Positions 46,328 to 54,898 of a stretch of DNA of 64,000 bases are shown here, piece by piece. The stretch is taken from assembly GCF_026342355.1 (NCBI RefSeq), contig NZ_JAPEMV010000002.1, positions 620,001 to 684,000 of the forward strand. The letters are read 5' to 3'. The DNA comes from Streptomyces sp. NBC_00249 (GTDB lineage Bacteria; Actinomycetota; Actinomycetes; Streptomycetales; Streptomycetaceae). Under the pieces are notes generated by a model. That model was given only the letters and a program-made list of their open reading frames with translations. It did no database searches and was not told where the DNA came from. Each line of letters starts with the position of its first letter. Position 1 is the first letter of the stretch. Both the position numbers and the translations under genes were made by a program.

Positions 46328-47113
46328 TCACGCCTTCAGGGAGTCCTTGCGGTACAGCCAGGCGGCCGCACCGGTGAACAGTACGAAGTACACGGCGAGG
46401 ATCGCCACGTCCTTCAGCTGCGGCGCGCCTCCCAGCTCGATGGCCTGGCCGAGGCCGGCGTAGGCGTGGGTGGGGAGGTACTCGCAGATGTTCTGGAGCC
46501 ACTGGGGGAAGTTCGCGGTGGGCATCCACAGGCCGCCGAGGATGGAGAGGCCGAAGTAGAAGAGCATCGTGATCGGGCGGACGGTGTCCCCGCTCGCGAG
46601 GTAGCCGATGGCCACGCCGAGCGCGGCGAAGACCAGGCTGCCGGCCCAGATGGCGCCGGTCAGGGCGAGCCACTGCCAGGCCTCGAACCGTACGCCCTTG
46701 GCCCCGGCCGCGACCGCGAAGACGACGAGGATCGCGGGCAGGGACAGCACGCCGGCGCTGGCGGTCTTGGCGAGGACGTAGCCGTGTCCGGGCAGGGCGG
46801 TCAGCCGCAGCTGGCGCACCCAGCCCTTCTCGCGTTCCTTGGCGATGCGTTCGCTGTTGCCCATCAGGACGGCGGTCAGGGCGCCGAAGGAGGCCATGGC
46901 GACCATGTAGAAGGCGGGCATGGCCAGTTCGGTGCCCTGCACCTTCGTGGTGCCGTCCAGGGTGCCGCCGAGCATCAGGAACAGGGCGGCCGGGTAGAGG
47001 ACGGTGAAGAACAGGTACTTCTTGTTGCGGCGGGCGCGGCCGATCTCCAGCTTGACCAGCTGGTACGTGCCGGCGTTTGCCGACCGCGTGCTCATCGTGC
47101 TCTGCGTGCTCAT
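46328..47113 (-). CDS. ABC-2 type exporter permease
   Basis: 261 residues with six hydrophobic helices, typical of ABC-2 permeases: FFTVLYPAALFLMLGGTL, MPAFYMVAMASFGALTAVLM, GYVLAKTASAGVLSLPAILV and ITMLFYFGLSILGGLWMPTA, with ERIAKEREKGWVRQLRLTAL as the coupling segment. It probably exports a lipid, peptide or drug together with the ATPase upstream. The ATG at 47113 overlaps the ATPase stop as ATGA. A second start three codons in (MSTRSAN) is possible. Export of an antibiotic that the linked kinase detects is a reasonable inference. Confidence 0.92.
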   Translation of the reverse strand: MSTQSTMSTRSANAGTYQLVKLEIGRARRNKKYLFFTVLYPAALFLMLGGTLDGTTKVQGTELAMPAFYMVAMASFGALTAVLMGNSERIAKEREKGWVRQLRLTALPGHGYVLAKTASAGVLSLPAILVVFAVAAGAKGVRFEAWQWLALTGAIWAGSLVFAALGVAIGYLASGDTVRPITMLFYFGLSILGGLWMPTANFPQWLQNICEYLPTHAYAGLGQAIELGGAPQLKDVAILAVYFVLFTGAAAWLYRKDSLKA

Positions 47114-48087
47114 CGGGACGTCTCCTCTGCCTCGGTGAGGGCGATGAAGGCCTGCTCCAGGCCGAGGCCCGCGACCTCCAGGTTCCGGGGGTACACGCCG
47201 AGCGCGTACAGGGCGTGGACGGTGGCGTCGGCGTCGCTCGACTGGAGCTTGACGGTGGCGCCGTGCCGTTCGAAGGCGGTGAGGGCGGGCAGGGCGCGCA
47301 GCACCGTCTCGTCGACGGGGCCGTCGAGGTCGACGGGGTCGAGGTCGAAGGCGATCTTGCGGGCGCCGGCCTTGGCCTTGATCTCGGCGGCGGTGCCGTC
47401 GGCGAGGAGCCGGCCCTTGTTCAGGACCAGGACCCGGTCGGCGATGGCGTCCGCCTCTTCGAGGTAGTGGGTGGCGAACAGGACCGTACGGCCCTGGGCG
47501 GCCTGTTCCCGCATGGTGGCCCAGAAGGCCTGGCGGGAGGTGACGTCCATGCCGGTGGTGGGTTCGTCGAGGACAATCAGGTCGCACCGTCCGGCGGTGG
47601 CGAGGGCGAAGCGGACGCGCTGCTCCTGGCCGCCGGAGAGCTTGTTGACCGTGCGGCCGGCGATGTCGGCGACCCCGGCGCGGTGCAGGACCTCCTCGAC
47701 CGGGTACGGGCGGGGGTGCAGGGCGCAGCCGAGGGTGACGAGTTCGCGTACGGTCACCTCCTCCATCAGGCCGCCGCTCTGGAGCATGGCGCCGACCCGG
47801 CCGGCCGCGATGGCCTCGCGGGGGGTGGTGCCGAAGAGGCTGACGCTGCCGGAGTCGGCGGGGCGCAGGCCGAGGAGCAGGTCGAGGGTGGAGGACTTGC
47901 CGGCGCCGTTGGGGCCGAGCAGTGCGACGGTCTCGCCGGGGTGGAGTTCGAGGGAGAGGCCGTCCACGGCGCGTACCTGGCCGTAGCTCTTGGTCACGTT
48001 GCGGAAGCTCACCACGGGGCCGCTGTCGGTACCGGATCCGGTTCCGGGGCCCGGGGCGGCGGGGTGTGCCGCGGTCGTCGTCGTCAT
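47110..48087 (-). CDS. ABC exporter ATP-binding protein
   Basis: 325 residues. Walker A GPNGAGKSS, signature KLSGGQEQRVRFALATAG, Walker B DLIVLDEPTTGMD, H-loop LFATHYLEEAD. About 80 C-terminal residues (LDGPVDETVLRALPALTAFE and following) form the extra domain seen in ABC-2/daunorubicin-resistance-type ATPases. The first 25 residues are Gly/Thr/Pro-rich. It is the first gene of the exporter-kinase-regulator unit. No clear promoter was found in the 178 bp upstream. It energises the permease at 46328-47113. Confidence 0.94.
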   Translation of the reverse strand: MTTTTAAHPAAPGPGTGSGTDSGPVVSFRNVTKSYGQVRAVDGLSLELHPGETVALLGPNGAGKSSTLDLLLGLRPADSGSVSLFGTTPREAIAAGRVGAMLQSGGLMEEVTVRELVTLGCALHPRPYPVEEVLHRAGVADIAGRTVNKLSGGQEQRVRFALATAGRCDLIVLDEPTTGMDVTSRQAFWATMREQAAQGRTVLFATHYLEEADAIADRVLVLNKGRLLADGTAAEIKAKAGARKIAFDLDPVDLDGPVDETVLRALPALTAFERHGATVKLQSSDADATVHALYALGVYPRNLEVAGLGLEQAFIALTEAEETSR

Positions 48088-48208
48088 GGCCCAAGGTTCG
48101 CCCGTACGGGGGTGGGCGCGGCAGTGTCGGCCGTCGTGGGTGCGGGATGACAGATGTCATGCGGCGGGCGTGACAGGGCGGGGCGGGGCCGCGCGGGCCC
48201 GGGTGCGG

Positions 48209-48243
48209 CGCAGCCCCTCGCCGGGGTCCGGGGAGGGGCTGCG
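48209..48243 (-). terminator. Probable terminator after the PG-binding membrane protein gene
   Basis: 11-bp stem CGCAGCCCCTC/GAGGGGCTGCG with a 13-nt loop, 23 bp past the stop on the minus strand. The rest of 48088-48265 shows nothing recognisable. Confidence 0.65.
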
Positions 48244-48265
48244 GGCGGGCTGACGGACGCGGGTG

Positions 48266-50131
48266 TCAGCTCGCGTTGGTGTCGATGGTGACGATCCGTT
48301 CGGCGGGGGTCTTGCCGACGAGGGCCTTGCCGAGGGCGCCCGCGACGTCCTGCGGGGTGACGGGCGTCTTGGCGCCGGTGCCGCGGGTGATCAGGACCCC
48401 GTCGAAGGCGTTGCCGTAGGTGGCCTTCAGGGCCTCCAGGTCGTACTTCTCGACGAGCTTGCCGTCGATGGCCTGCATGCTGAGGATCTTGGGCAGGGAC
48501 TTGCTGCCGAAGGGCAGGGACTTGCCGCCGGCCTTGACGGTGGCGGGTGAGGACATCGCCGGTTCGGCGAACTCCTTCATCGCCCGGTCCAGTTCCGCCT
48601 GGGTGACGGTGGGTTCCTTGGTGGCGGTGGGGAGTTCGACGGCGGGGGCCTTGCCGCTGGCGACGAGCTCGCGGAAGGCCTTGGTGACCTGGTCGATGGA
48701 GCCGTCGACGTCGAGGCTGGTGCCGGCCTTGCCGGGGACGGCGACGGCCTTGCCGGTGTCGAACTTGACGGTGCCCTCGGTGGCCGAGCCGGCGGTGCCG
48801 GCCAGTTCCTGGAGGGCGACCCGCAGCTTCTCCTCGTCGACCGGCATGACGGCGAGGGCCGTGCGCTCGACGCCGAAGAGGGAGCCGATGACGGTGACGG
48901 GGTTGTAGTCGCTGCCCGCCGCGTTGCGGACGGTGGTCTGGCTGTCGAGGGTGAGGCCGGCCTTGTCGGGCTTCAGCTCGACCTGCTTGCCGCCGACGGT
49001 GAGCGGGAGGGGGGCCGCGGCGCGGGTGCCGAAGGCGTCCTGGAGCTTGGTGACGGCGTCGTCGCGGCTGCCGCTGATGTCCACGCCGAGGACCTTGGTG
49101 CCCTTGGGCACGTCGGAGTGGTTCATGAGCAGGCCGGCGCCGTAGGCCAGGCCGGCGAGGGCGAAGATGCCGCCGCCGAGGAGGACCAGCTTGGAGCGGC
49201 CCTTCTTCGCGGACTTGGCGGGTTTGGCCGCCTTGCCGGACTTTCCTGCCTTGGCGCCCTTGGCCTGCTTGGAGCCCTTGCCCGCGGGGGCGGGCGGCGG
49301 CACGGGGAGGGGCCGGGGCGGCTTCGGGGCCTGCGGGCCGGGCGGGGGTACGGCCATCGGGCCGCCCGGTACGGACGGGGCCTCGGGGCCGGGCCAGCGC
49401 GCGGGTTCTTCGGCGCCCACGGGTACGGTGCCCAGCGCGGGTCCGCCGGTCGGCCCGGCGGGCGCGGCGAAGGCGTCGGCGAAGGCCGGGTCGGGGTAGC
49501 CGCTCTCGGGGAAGGCCGGGAAGGCCTCCGTGGCGGGGCCGTTGTCGTACTCGGCGTAGCCCGGGGCCCGGCCGCCGCCGGGGGGCGCTCCGACACCGGG
49601 GCCGCCGAGGACGCCGCCGACGGGCGGGGGCGCGAAGCCGGCGCCGGTGCCGTGGGCGCCGGGGGCCTGCGGGTGGCCCGGGGCGACGGGGGGCGCGAAG
49701 CCGGCTCCGCTGCCCGGGGCGGGCGCGGAGGGGGCGCGCGGCGCGGGCGGCGCCGAGGAGCCGTAGCCCGCGCTGGGCGGGGCGGGGGCGGACGGGGCCG
49801 GCGGCGGGGTCGCCTTGCGGGGGGCGAACCAGTTGCCGGCGGGTTCCTCCGCGGCGGGCGCCGGGGCCGCGGGCGGCTGGGCCGCGGAGGGCCGCGCGGG
49901 CAGGGCCGCCCGCGCGGAGGCCGGCGCCGGGGCGGGGGCCGGGGCGGACCCGGCCGGGGCGGCCGGCGCGACCTGACCCGGGGGGGAGCCTTCGGCGGCG
50001 TCCTTCACGGCTTTGCGTACGACCACGGGCGGGATCGGCCGCGAACCCGGGATGTTGATCCGGATCCGGGTCGTCAGGGTGGTCTCGGTCTTCGGCCCGT
50101 CGGTTTCGGGCGTGGACGGGTTCGAGGTCAC
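48266..50131 (-). CDS. Membrane protein with VanW-associated peptidoglycan-binding-like domain
   Basis: 621 residues. The N-terminal 370 are Pro/Ala/Gly-rich, with a basic Lys/Ala/Gly cluster (AKGAKAGKSGKAAKPAKSAK) just before a single membrane helix (KLVLLGGGIFALAGLAYGAG). The external part begins VPKGTKVLGVDISGSRDDAV, which resembles YoaR/VanW-associated putative peptidoglycan-binding domains, and appears to contain two such units (second from about SGKAPAVELPTATKEPTVTQ). No VanW domain is present. The start is GTG at 50131, since GGAGGAG lies 7 nt upstream; open frame continues to 50377 without one. A wall-anchoring or wall-sensing role is inferred. Confidence 0.8.
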   Translation of the reverse strand: MTSNPSTPETDGPKTETTLTTRIRINIPGSRPIPPVVVRKAVKDAAEGSPPGQVAPAAPAGSAPAPAPAPASARAALPARPSAAQPPAAPAPAAEEPAGNWFAPRKATPPPAPSAPAPPSAGYGSSAPPAPRAPSAPAPGSGAGFAPPVAPGHPQAPGAHGTGAGFAPPPVGGVLGGPGVGAPPGGGRAPGYAEYDNGPATEAFPAFPESGYPDPAFADAFAAPAGPTGGPALGTVPVGAEEPARWPGPEAPSVPGGPMAVPPPGPQAPKPPRPLPVPPPAPAGKGSKQAKGAKAGKSGKAAKPAKSAKKGRSKLVLLGGGIFALAGLAYGAGLLMNHSDVPKGTKVLGVDISGSRDDAVTKLQDAFGTRAAAPLPLTVGGKQVELKPDKAGLTLDSQTTVRNAAGSDYNPVTVIGSLFGVERTALAVMPVDEEKLRVALQELAGTAGSATEGTVKFDTGKAVAVPGKAGTSLDVDGSIDQVTKAFRELVASGKAPAVELPTATKEPTVTQAELDRAMKEFAEPAMSSPATVKAGGKSLPFGSKSLPKILSMQAIDGKLVEKYDLEALKATYGNAFDGVLITRGTGAKTPVTPQDVAGALGKALVGKTPAERIVTIDTNAS

Positions 50132-50490
50132 AGGGTTCTCCTCCGGGGCGGTCGCCGCGCCGGGACCGGGGGGCACGGCCGGGGACGAGGACTGGCCGGT
50201 TCCGTACGGCGGCGTACCCGAGGGGTACGCGGCGCCCCCGTGCCCGTGGGGCCCGGGGGACGAACTGTCAGTTTCACGACTCAAGGCAGGTTCTCCCGGT
50301 TGGCTCCGCCGCCCGTCGTATCCGTGCGCGGGCAGCTCGGCGGCCCGTCCACCATACTGGCCGCCGCCCGGGCGCAACTGTCCCCTGGGAATCCCGGGTT
50401 CCTCTTGACCCTCCGCGCGCGCGGCCCGGAGGGTCCGTCAAACCCCCGCAACCCGTCCCTGATCGGGGAGGAGCGGAGTTCGGCGGGGCT
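50132..50490. other. Non-coding region upstream of the PG-binding protein
   Basis: An N-terminal extension of the downstream frame is open through part of this region but lacks a ribosome site. TATGGT on the minus strand at 50356-50351 is a possible -10 and would give a leader of about 215 nt. No RNA gene or terminator was identified. Confidence 0.4.
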
Positions 50491-50874
50491 TCAGCCCCGG
50501 GGGCGCGAGGCCGAAACGGACCCCTCCACGGGCCCGCGCATCGTGGCGCAGATCACAGCGGCCGCGCTACCGCCCAAAAGGTATGTCCACATACCGATTC
50601 CGGACGAACCGAGCAGGAAGTCGCCTTCGGGGCGCGGGACTCCGAGCAGCACGTACGAGAGGAACCAGCCGGCCGCCGCCACGCCCACTCCGAGCCCCGT
50701 CCCGATGATGATGCGGGCGCCGAGGAAGAGGCCGAGGAGGGCCAGCAGCGCGAGCAGCAGCCCGGCCGGGAACCACAGGTCGAGGACGAGCCAGCCGGCC
50801 GCGCCGGTGAGGGCGCCGAGGACCAGCAGGCCGAGCAGGGCGGCGATCCGCCCGGGGGTGAGCGCCGTGGTCAT
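50491..50874 (-). CDS. DUF6113-type membrane protein
   Basis: 127 residues with four hydrophobic helices ([77 protein letters not shown]). The ATG overlaps the mshB stop in an ATGA, so it is translated with mshB. It resembles Streptomyces proteins labelled DUF6113, function unknown. The link to mycothiol synthesis is positional. A membrane role related to thiol metabolism or transport cannot be shown. Confidence 0.8.
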   Translation of the reverse strand: MTTALTPGRIAALLGLLVLGALTGAAGWLVLDLWFPAGLLLALLALLGLFLGARIIIGTGLGVGVAAAGWFLSYVLLGVPRPEGDFLLGSSGIGMWTYLLGGSAAAVICATMRGPVEGSVSASRPRG

Positions 50875-51776
50875 GCCCGCACCCCCGCGAAGAGGTCCCG
50901 CTCGCGGGTGCCGGCCGGGGCTCCCGGTTCGCCCGCGGCCAACTCGTAGTACTCGCGGGCGAAGAGCGGCTGGGCCAGGTCGTTGGAGAGGGCGAAGAAG
51001 GGGCCGTCCACGGCGATCTGGGTGGCGTGGGCGCGCATGGCGGCGGCCTTGGCGGCCGCGAGGGCGGTGCCGTCGCCGTCGTCGCCGATCTCGGCGGTGA
51101 TCCGCTCGTCGGCGACCACGCCGGGTACGTCGTCGGGACTGGCGAGGCCGGGGAAGGGGAGGGTGGCGCCGGCCGCGCGGAGCCGCTCGAAGCCCGCTTC
51201 GACCACCGAGCGCGGGACCCGGTTCCAGTAGATCTTCCCGATGGCGTGCGGGGCGCCGAGCTCGGGGCGCCAGGCGGGGTCGGCGGCCAGTTCGGCGCCG
51301 CGCATGGCGACCCGGTGGGCCTGGATGTGGTCGGGGTGCCCGTAGCCGCCGTCGGGGTCGTAGGTGACCAGGACCTGCGGCCGCAGCTCGCGGATCACCT
51401 CGACGAGGTGCCCGGCGGCCTCGTCCACGTCGGCGGACCAGAAGGCGCCGGGGCGGGTGTTCTGCGGGGCGCCCATCATCCCGGAGTCGCGGAAGCGGCC
51501 GGGGCCGCCGAGGAAGCGGTGGTCGCCGACCCCGAGTTCCTTCATGGCGGCGGCGAGCTCGCCGACCCGGAAGGGGCCGAGCGTGTCGTCGCGGTCGGGG
51601 GCGAGGTGCGCGAGCTCGGCGGGGATGACCTCACCCTCCTCGCCGAGGGTGCAGGTCACCAGCGCGACGTGGGCGCCCTCGGCCGCGTACTTGGCCATGG
51701 TGACGCCGTTGTTGATCGACTCGTCGTCCGGGTGCGCGTGCACGAGGAGCAGACGACGGGCGGGAAGACCGTTCAT
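50871..51776 (-). CDS. mshB: GlcNAc-inositol deacetylase of mycothiol biosynthesis
   Basis: 301-residue zinc hydrolase that removes acetate from N-acetyl-glucosaminyl-inositol, the second committed step of mycothiol synthesis. AHPDDE (residues 14-19) supplies zinc ligands and the catalytic Asp, and [12 protein letters not shown] the third ligand region. [16 protein letters not shown] and the C-terminal [19 protein letters not shown] are family-specific, separating it from the related amidase Mca. The length is normal. The ATG is probably leaderless (TAGGCT 7 nt upstream). It is followed by the coupled DUF6113 gene. Confidence 0.93.
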   Translation of the reverse strand: MNGLPARRLLLVHAHPDDESINNGVTMAKYAAEGAHVALVTCTLGEEGEVIPAELAHLAPDRDDTLGPFRVGELAAAMKELGVGDHRFLGGPGRFRDSGMMGAPQNTRPGAFWSADVDEAAGHLVEVIRELRPQVLVTYDPDGGYGHPDHIQAHRVAMRGAELAADPAWRPELGAPHAIGKIYWNRVPRSVVEAGFERLRAAGATLPFPGLASPDDVPGVVADERITAEIGDDGDGTALAAAKAAAMRAHATQIAVDGPFFALSNDLAQPLFAREYYELAAGEPGAPAGTRERDLFAGVRA

Positions 51777-51783
51777 GGGGCCC

Positions 51784-51789
51784 AGCCTA
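51784..51789 (-). promoter_or_regulatory. -10 hexamer of a probably leaderless promoter (mshB)
   Basis: TAGGCT on the minus strand is 7 nt from the ATG at 51776. Confidence 0.5.
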
Positions 51790-51798
51790 GGTCGTCAC

Positions 51799-51993
51799 CT
51801 ACAGCTTGAGGCCACTGATCATGCTCGCCACGTTGGACGTCAGCTGGCTGAGGGTCGGCGCGACCGTCGAGCTGGCCAGGTAGAACCCGAGCAGTACGCA
51901 GACGAACGCGTGCCCCGCCTTCAGTCCCGACCTCCGGACCAGAAGGAAGACGACGATCGCCAGCAGCACCACGGCCGAGATCGAGAGTGCCAC
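51799..51993 (-). CDS. 64-residue membrane protein
   Basis: Two hydrophobic segments (LSISAVVLLAIVVFLLVRRS and AFVCVLLGFYLASSTVAPTL) are followed by a short polar tail (SQLTSNVASMISGLKL). No family is recognised with confidence; small proteins like this are common and conserved in Streptomyces. The start is GTG at 51993 with GGAGGTG 7-8 nt upstream, a strong site. TATGAT on the minus strand at 52077-52072 is a likely -10. It lies 22 bp upstream of mshB, but mshB has its own promoter-like hexamer inside that gap, so the two may be transcribed separately. Confidence 0.72.
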   Translation of the reverse strand: MALSISAVVLLAIVVFLLVRRSGLKAGHAFVCVLLGFYLASSTVAPTLSQLTSNVASMISGLKL

Positions 51994-52327
51994 GGCGTTT
52001 CACCTCCACGTCGAGCGGACATCGGTATGCGTACTCGTGCTCGGCGGAGTCATACCCACCGTGCGCTACGGATCATAACTATCCGTACCAGCGCATCGAT
52101 CGAATTCCGGCAGCACGAGGGGCGCACTGCGCGCACACCCGGGGGCACGGACGGGCCGGCCGGGAGGGGCGCGCGCCTCCCCGGCCGGTTGTCGACACCC
52201 GTACGACCGCACCGAACCCGGGGCGCCGCCGCAGATCTCGGGGCAGAATCGGTCAAGTCGCCTCCCTGTCAGGCGCGTTACCGTGAACGGAGCACGATCG
52301 GGACCTGGAGCACGGGGGTGGCTTGAA
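51994..52327. other. Divergent intergenic region
   Basis: It holds the -10-like TATGAT (52077-52072, minus) for the small membrane gene. There is also a GC-rich hairpin near 52154-52190 (CCGGCCGGGAGG and its complement) and an A/T-richer zone 52060-52115. No gene was recognised. Confidence 0.45.
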
Positions 52328-52882
52328 ATGATCGACCGACAGGGGCTGGCGCGGCGGATGTTCGGCGCGGCGCACGAGGAACTCACGGCCCTGGCCCGGT
52401 CCGCGGACCCCGCCGACCTCGGCCGGGTCCCGCTGCCCGGCGCCAACAGCCCGGCCTGGCTGCTGTGGCACGTCGCGCGCGGGGAGGACCGGAACCTGTC
52501 CGAGATCGCGGGCCTCCCCCAGCTCTACGTCGACCAGGGCTGGGCTGCGCGTTTCGGCCGCCCGGCGGATCCCCGCGACACCGGCTACGGCCACACGCCC
52601 GCGCAGGCCGCCGCCTTCACCGGAACCTCGGCGCCCGGGGTCCAGCCGCTGCTGGGCTACCTGGAGGCCGTGCTGGAGCTGCGCGTGGAGGCGTACCTGG
52701 CCTCGGCCCCGGACGGGGACGGGGCGCGCACGGCCCCGAGCCCGACCCTGGGCACGGCCGAGACGGTCGAGGCCCGCCTCGCGGGGCAACTGGCGGACTC
52801 CCTGGCCCACCTGGGCCAGCTGGGCCTGCTGCTCGGCGCCCCGGCCGGCCCGGAAGGCCCGCAAGGCCCGCAAGGCTCCTAG
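52328..52882 (+). CDS. DinB-superfamily protein
   Basis: 184 residues, helical. The DinB-type metal ligands may be His in [13 protein letters not shown] and His in [14 protein letters not shown], with a more N-terminal His/Glu ([11 protein letters not shown]). In actinobacteria many DinB-fold proteins are mycothiol-dependent enzymes, and mshB is only 550 bp away, so thiol-dependent chemistry is a reasonable guess, though not shown. The start is ATG at 52328, with GGGGGTGG upstream. Its TAG stop overlaps the TAG stop of the convergent ATPase gene inside a single CTAG. The C-terminal 15 residues are a Gly/Pro/Gln repeat. Confidence 0.8.
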   Translation: MIDRQGLARRMFGAAHEELTALARSADPADLGRVPLPGANSPAWLLWHVARGEDRNLSEIAGLPQLYVDQGWAARFGRPADPRDTGYGHTPAQAAAFTGTSAPGVQPLLGYLEAVLELRVEAYLASAPDGDGARTAPSPTLGTAETVEARLAGQLADSLAHLGQLGLLLGAPAGPEGPQGPQGS

Positions 52883-53916
52883 GGCGTCTCCGGGGGCGGT
52901 GGCGGCACCACCTGCTTCTCGGCCGCGAAGTGGCAGGCCGAGGGGTGGGCGGCCGGGCCCGACGGGAAGACCTTCGGGACCGCGAGCAGCGGGACCTCCG
53001 AGGCGCAGCGGGACTCCGCCTTCCAGCAGCGGGTGCGGAAGGGGCAGCCCGAGGGCGGGTTGGCCGGGGAGGGGACGTCGCCGGAGAGGATGATCCGCTC
53101 CCGGTGGGCGCGGGCCTCCGGGTCCGGGACGGGCACGGCGGAGAGCAGGGCCTGGGTGTACGGGTGGGTGGGGTGCTCGTAGATCTGGGTGTCGGTGCCG
53201 ATCTCGACGATGCGGCCGAGGTACATGACGCCGACCCGGTCGGAGATGTGCCGGACGATCGAGAGGTCGTGCGCGATGAACACGTAGGAGAGGCTGAACT
53301 CGTCCTGGAGCCGCGCCAGGAGGTTGACGACCTGGGCCTGGACGGAGACGTCGAGGGCGGAGACGGGCTCGTCGGCGACGATGATCTCGGGTCGGAGGGC
53401 GAGGCCCCGGGCGATGCCGATGCGCTGGCGCTGGCCGCCGGAGAACTGGTGCGGGTAGCGGTTGATGTACTCGGGGTTGAGCCCGACGACGTCGAGGAGG
53501 TCCTGGACCTTGCGGCGGCGGTCGCCCTTGGGGGCCACCTCGGGGTGGATCTCGTAGGGCTCGCCGATGATGTCGCCGACCGTCATGCGCGGGTTCAGCG
53601 AGGTGTACGGGTCCTGGAAGACCATCTGGATGTTGCGGCGTACGGCCTTCAGGGCGCGGCCGGAGAGTTTGGTGAGGTCCTCGCCCTTGTAGGAGATCGA
53701 GCCGGCCGTGGGGCGTTCGAGGTTGACCAGCATCCTGGCGACGGTGGACTTGCCGCAGCCGGACTCCCCCACGATGCCGAGGGTCTCGCCGGCGCCGAGG
53801 CCGAAGGAGACGCCGTCGACCGCCTTGACCGCGCCGACCTGCTTCTTGAAGAGGATGCCCTGGGTCAGCGGGTAGTGCTTGACCAGGTCGCGGACCTCCA
53901 GGATGGGTTCAGGCAC
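52879..53916 (-). CDS. Oligopeptide ABC transporter ATPase OppF type, operon 1
   Basis: 345 residues. Walker [15 protein letters not shown], signature [16 protein letters not shown], Walker [13 protein letters not shown], then the oligopeptide-transporter C-terminal domain with [19 protein letters not shown], a four-Cys [Fe-S]-like or structural cluster found in OppD/OppF proteins. It hydrolyses ATP to drive peptide uptake together with the OppD-type partner. It overlaps that gene by 8 bp and is the last gene of the operon. It is very similar to the OppF at 59674-60720, which points to duplication of the whole operon. Confidence 0.94.
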   Translation of the reverse strand: MPEPILEVRDLVKHYPLTQGILFKKQVGAVKAVDGVSFGLGAGETLGIVGESGCGKSTVARMLVNLERPTAGSISYKGEDLTKLSGRALKAVRRNIQMVFQDPYTSLNPRMTVGDIIGEPYEIHPEVAPKGDRRRKVQDLLDVVGLNPEYINRYPHQFSGGQRQRIGIARGLALRPEIIVADEPVSALDVSVQAQVVNLLARLQDEFSLSYVFIAHDLSIVRHISDRVGVMYLGRIVEIGTDTQIYEHPTHPYTQALLSAVPVPDPEARAHRERIILSGDVPSPANPPSGCPFRTRCWKAESRCASEVPLLAVPKVFPSGPAAHPSACHFAAEKQVVPPPPPETP

Positions 53917-54895
53917 CGAGGCACTCCTTCCAGAAGAAGCAGGCGCTGGAGCGGTCCGGGCCGACCTCCGCGAGCGGCGGGACCTCGGCCCGGCAGACGG
54001 CGCGGGCCATCGGGCAGCGGGGGTTGAAGGCGCAGCCGGGCGGGATGGCGAGGAGGTTGGGCGGCAGGCCCTTGATGGCGTACAGCTCCTGGCCCTTCTG
54101 GTCCAGGCGCGGGATGGAGTCGAGCAGGCCGCGGGTGTAGGGGTGGGCGGGTGCCTTGTAGAGCGAGTGGACGGGGGCGGTCTCGACGATCCGGCCCGCG
54201 TACATGACGGCGATCTTGTCGGCGACGTCGGCGACGACGCCGAGGTCGTGGGTGATGAGGATGAGGCCCATGTTGAGTTCGCGCTGGAGCTCGGCGAGCA
54301 GGTCCATGACCTGGGCCTGGACGGTGACGTCGAGGGCGGTCGTGGGCTCGTCGGCGATGATCAGGGAGGGTTCCAGGGCCAGCGCCATGGCGATCATGAT
54401 GCGCTGGCGCATGCCGCCGGAGAACTGGTGCGGGTAGTCGCCGACGCGTTCCTTCGCGGCGGGGATCTTCACCCGGTCCATCAGCTCGACGGCCTTGGCG
54501 CGGGCGTCCTTGCGGGACATGCCGCGGTGCACCTCGTACATCTCGCCGAGCTGGGCGCCGACGCTGAGCACGGGGTTGAGGGAGGAGAGGGCGTCCTGGA
54601 AGATCATGGCCATCTCGGCCCCGCGGATCTTGCGGCGTTCCTCCTCCTTCATCTTCAGCAGGTCCTTGCCCTTGAAGAGGATCTCGCCGCCCGCGATCCG
54701 GCCGGGCGGGGTGTCGAGGATCCCCATCACGGCCTGGGCGGTGACGGACTTGCCGGAGCCGGACTCGCCGAGGACGGCGAGCGTCTCGCCCTCGTCGACC
54801 GAGTAGTCGACGCCGTTGACGGCCTTGGCCACGCCGTCGCGGGTCTTGAACTCCACGTGCAGGTCGCGGACTTCGAGCAGCATCTGGCGGCTCAC
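53909..54895 (-). CDS. Oligopeptide ABC transporter ATPase OppD type, operon 1
   Basis: 328 residues. Walker [17 protein letters not shown], signature [16 protein letters not shown], Walker [13 protein letters not shown], and C-terminal [19 protein letters not shown] (Cys cluster). The start is GTG at 54895 ([12 protein letters not shown]), 3 nt after the permease stop. It overlaps the OppF-type gene by 8 bp. The near-identity to the OppD copy at 60713-61768 in the motif regions, including the segment around DALSSLNPV, shows a paralogous pair. Confidence 0.94.
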   Translation of the reverse strand: MSRQMLLEVRDLHVEFKTRDGVAKAVNGVDYSVDEGETLAVLGESGSGKSVTAQAVMGILDTPPGRIAGGEILFKGKDLLKMKEEERRKIRGAEMAMIFQDALSSLNPVLSVGAQLGEMYEVHRGMSRKDARAKAVELMDRVKIPAAKERVGDYPHQFSGGMRQRIMIAMALALEPSLIIADEPTTALDVTVQAQVMDLLAELQRELNMGLILITHDLGVVADVADKIAVMYAGRIVETAPVHSLYKAPAHPYTRGLLDSIPRLDQKGQELYAIKGLPPNLLAIPPGCAFNPRCPMARAVCRAEVPPLAEVGPDRSSACFFWKECLGA

Positions 54896-54898
54896 TCC

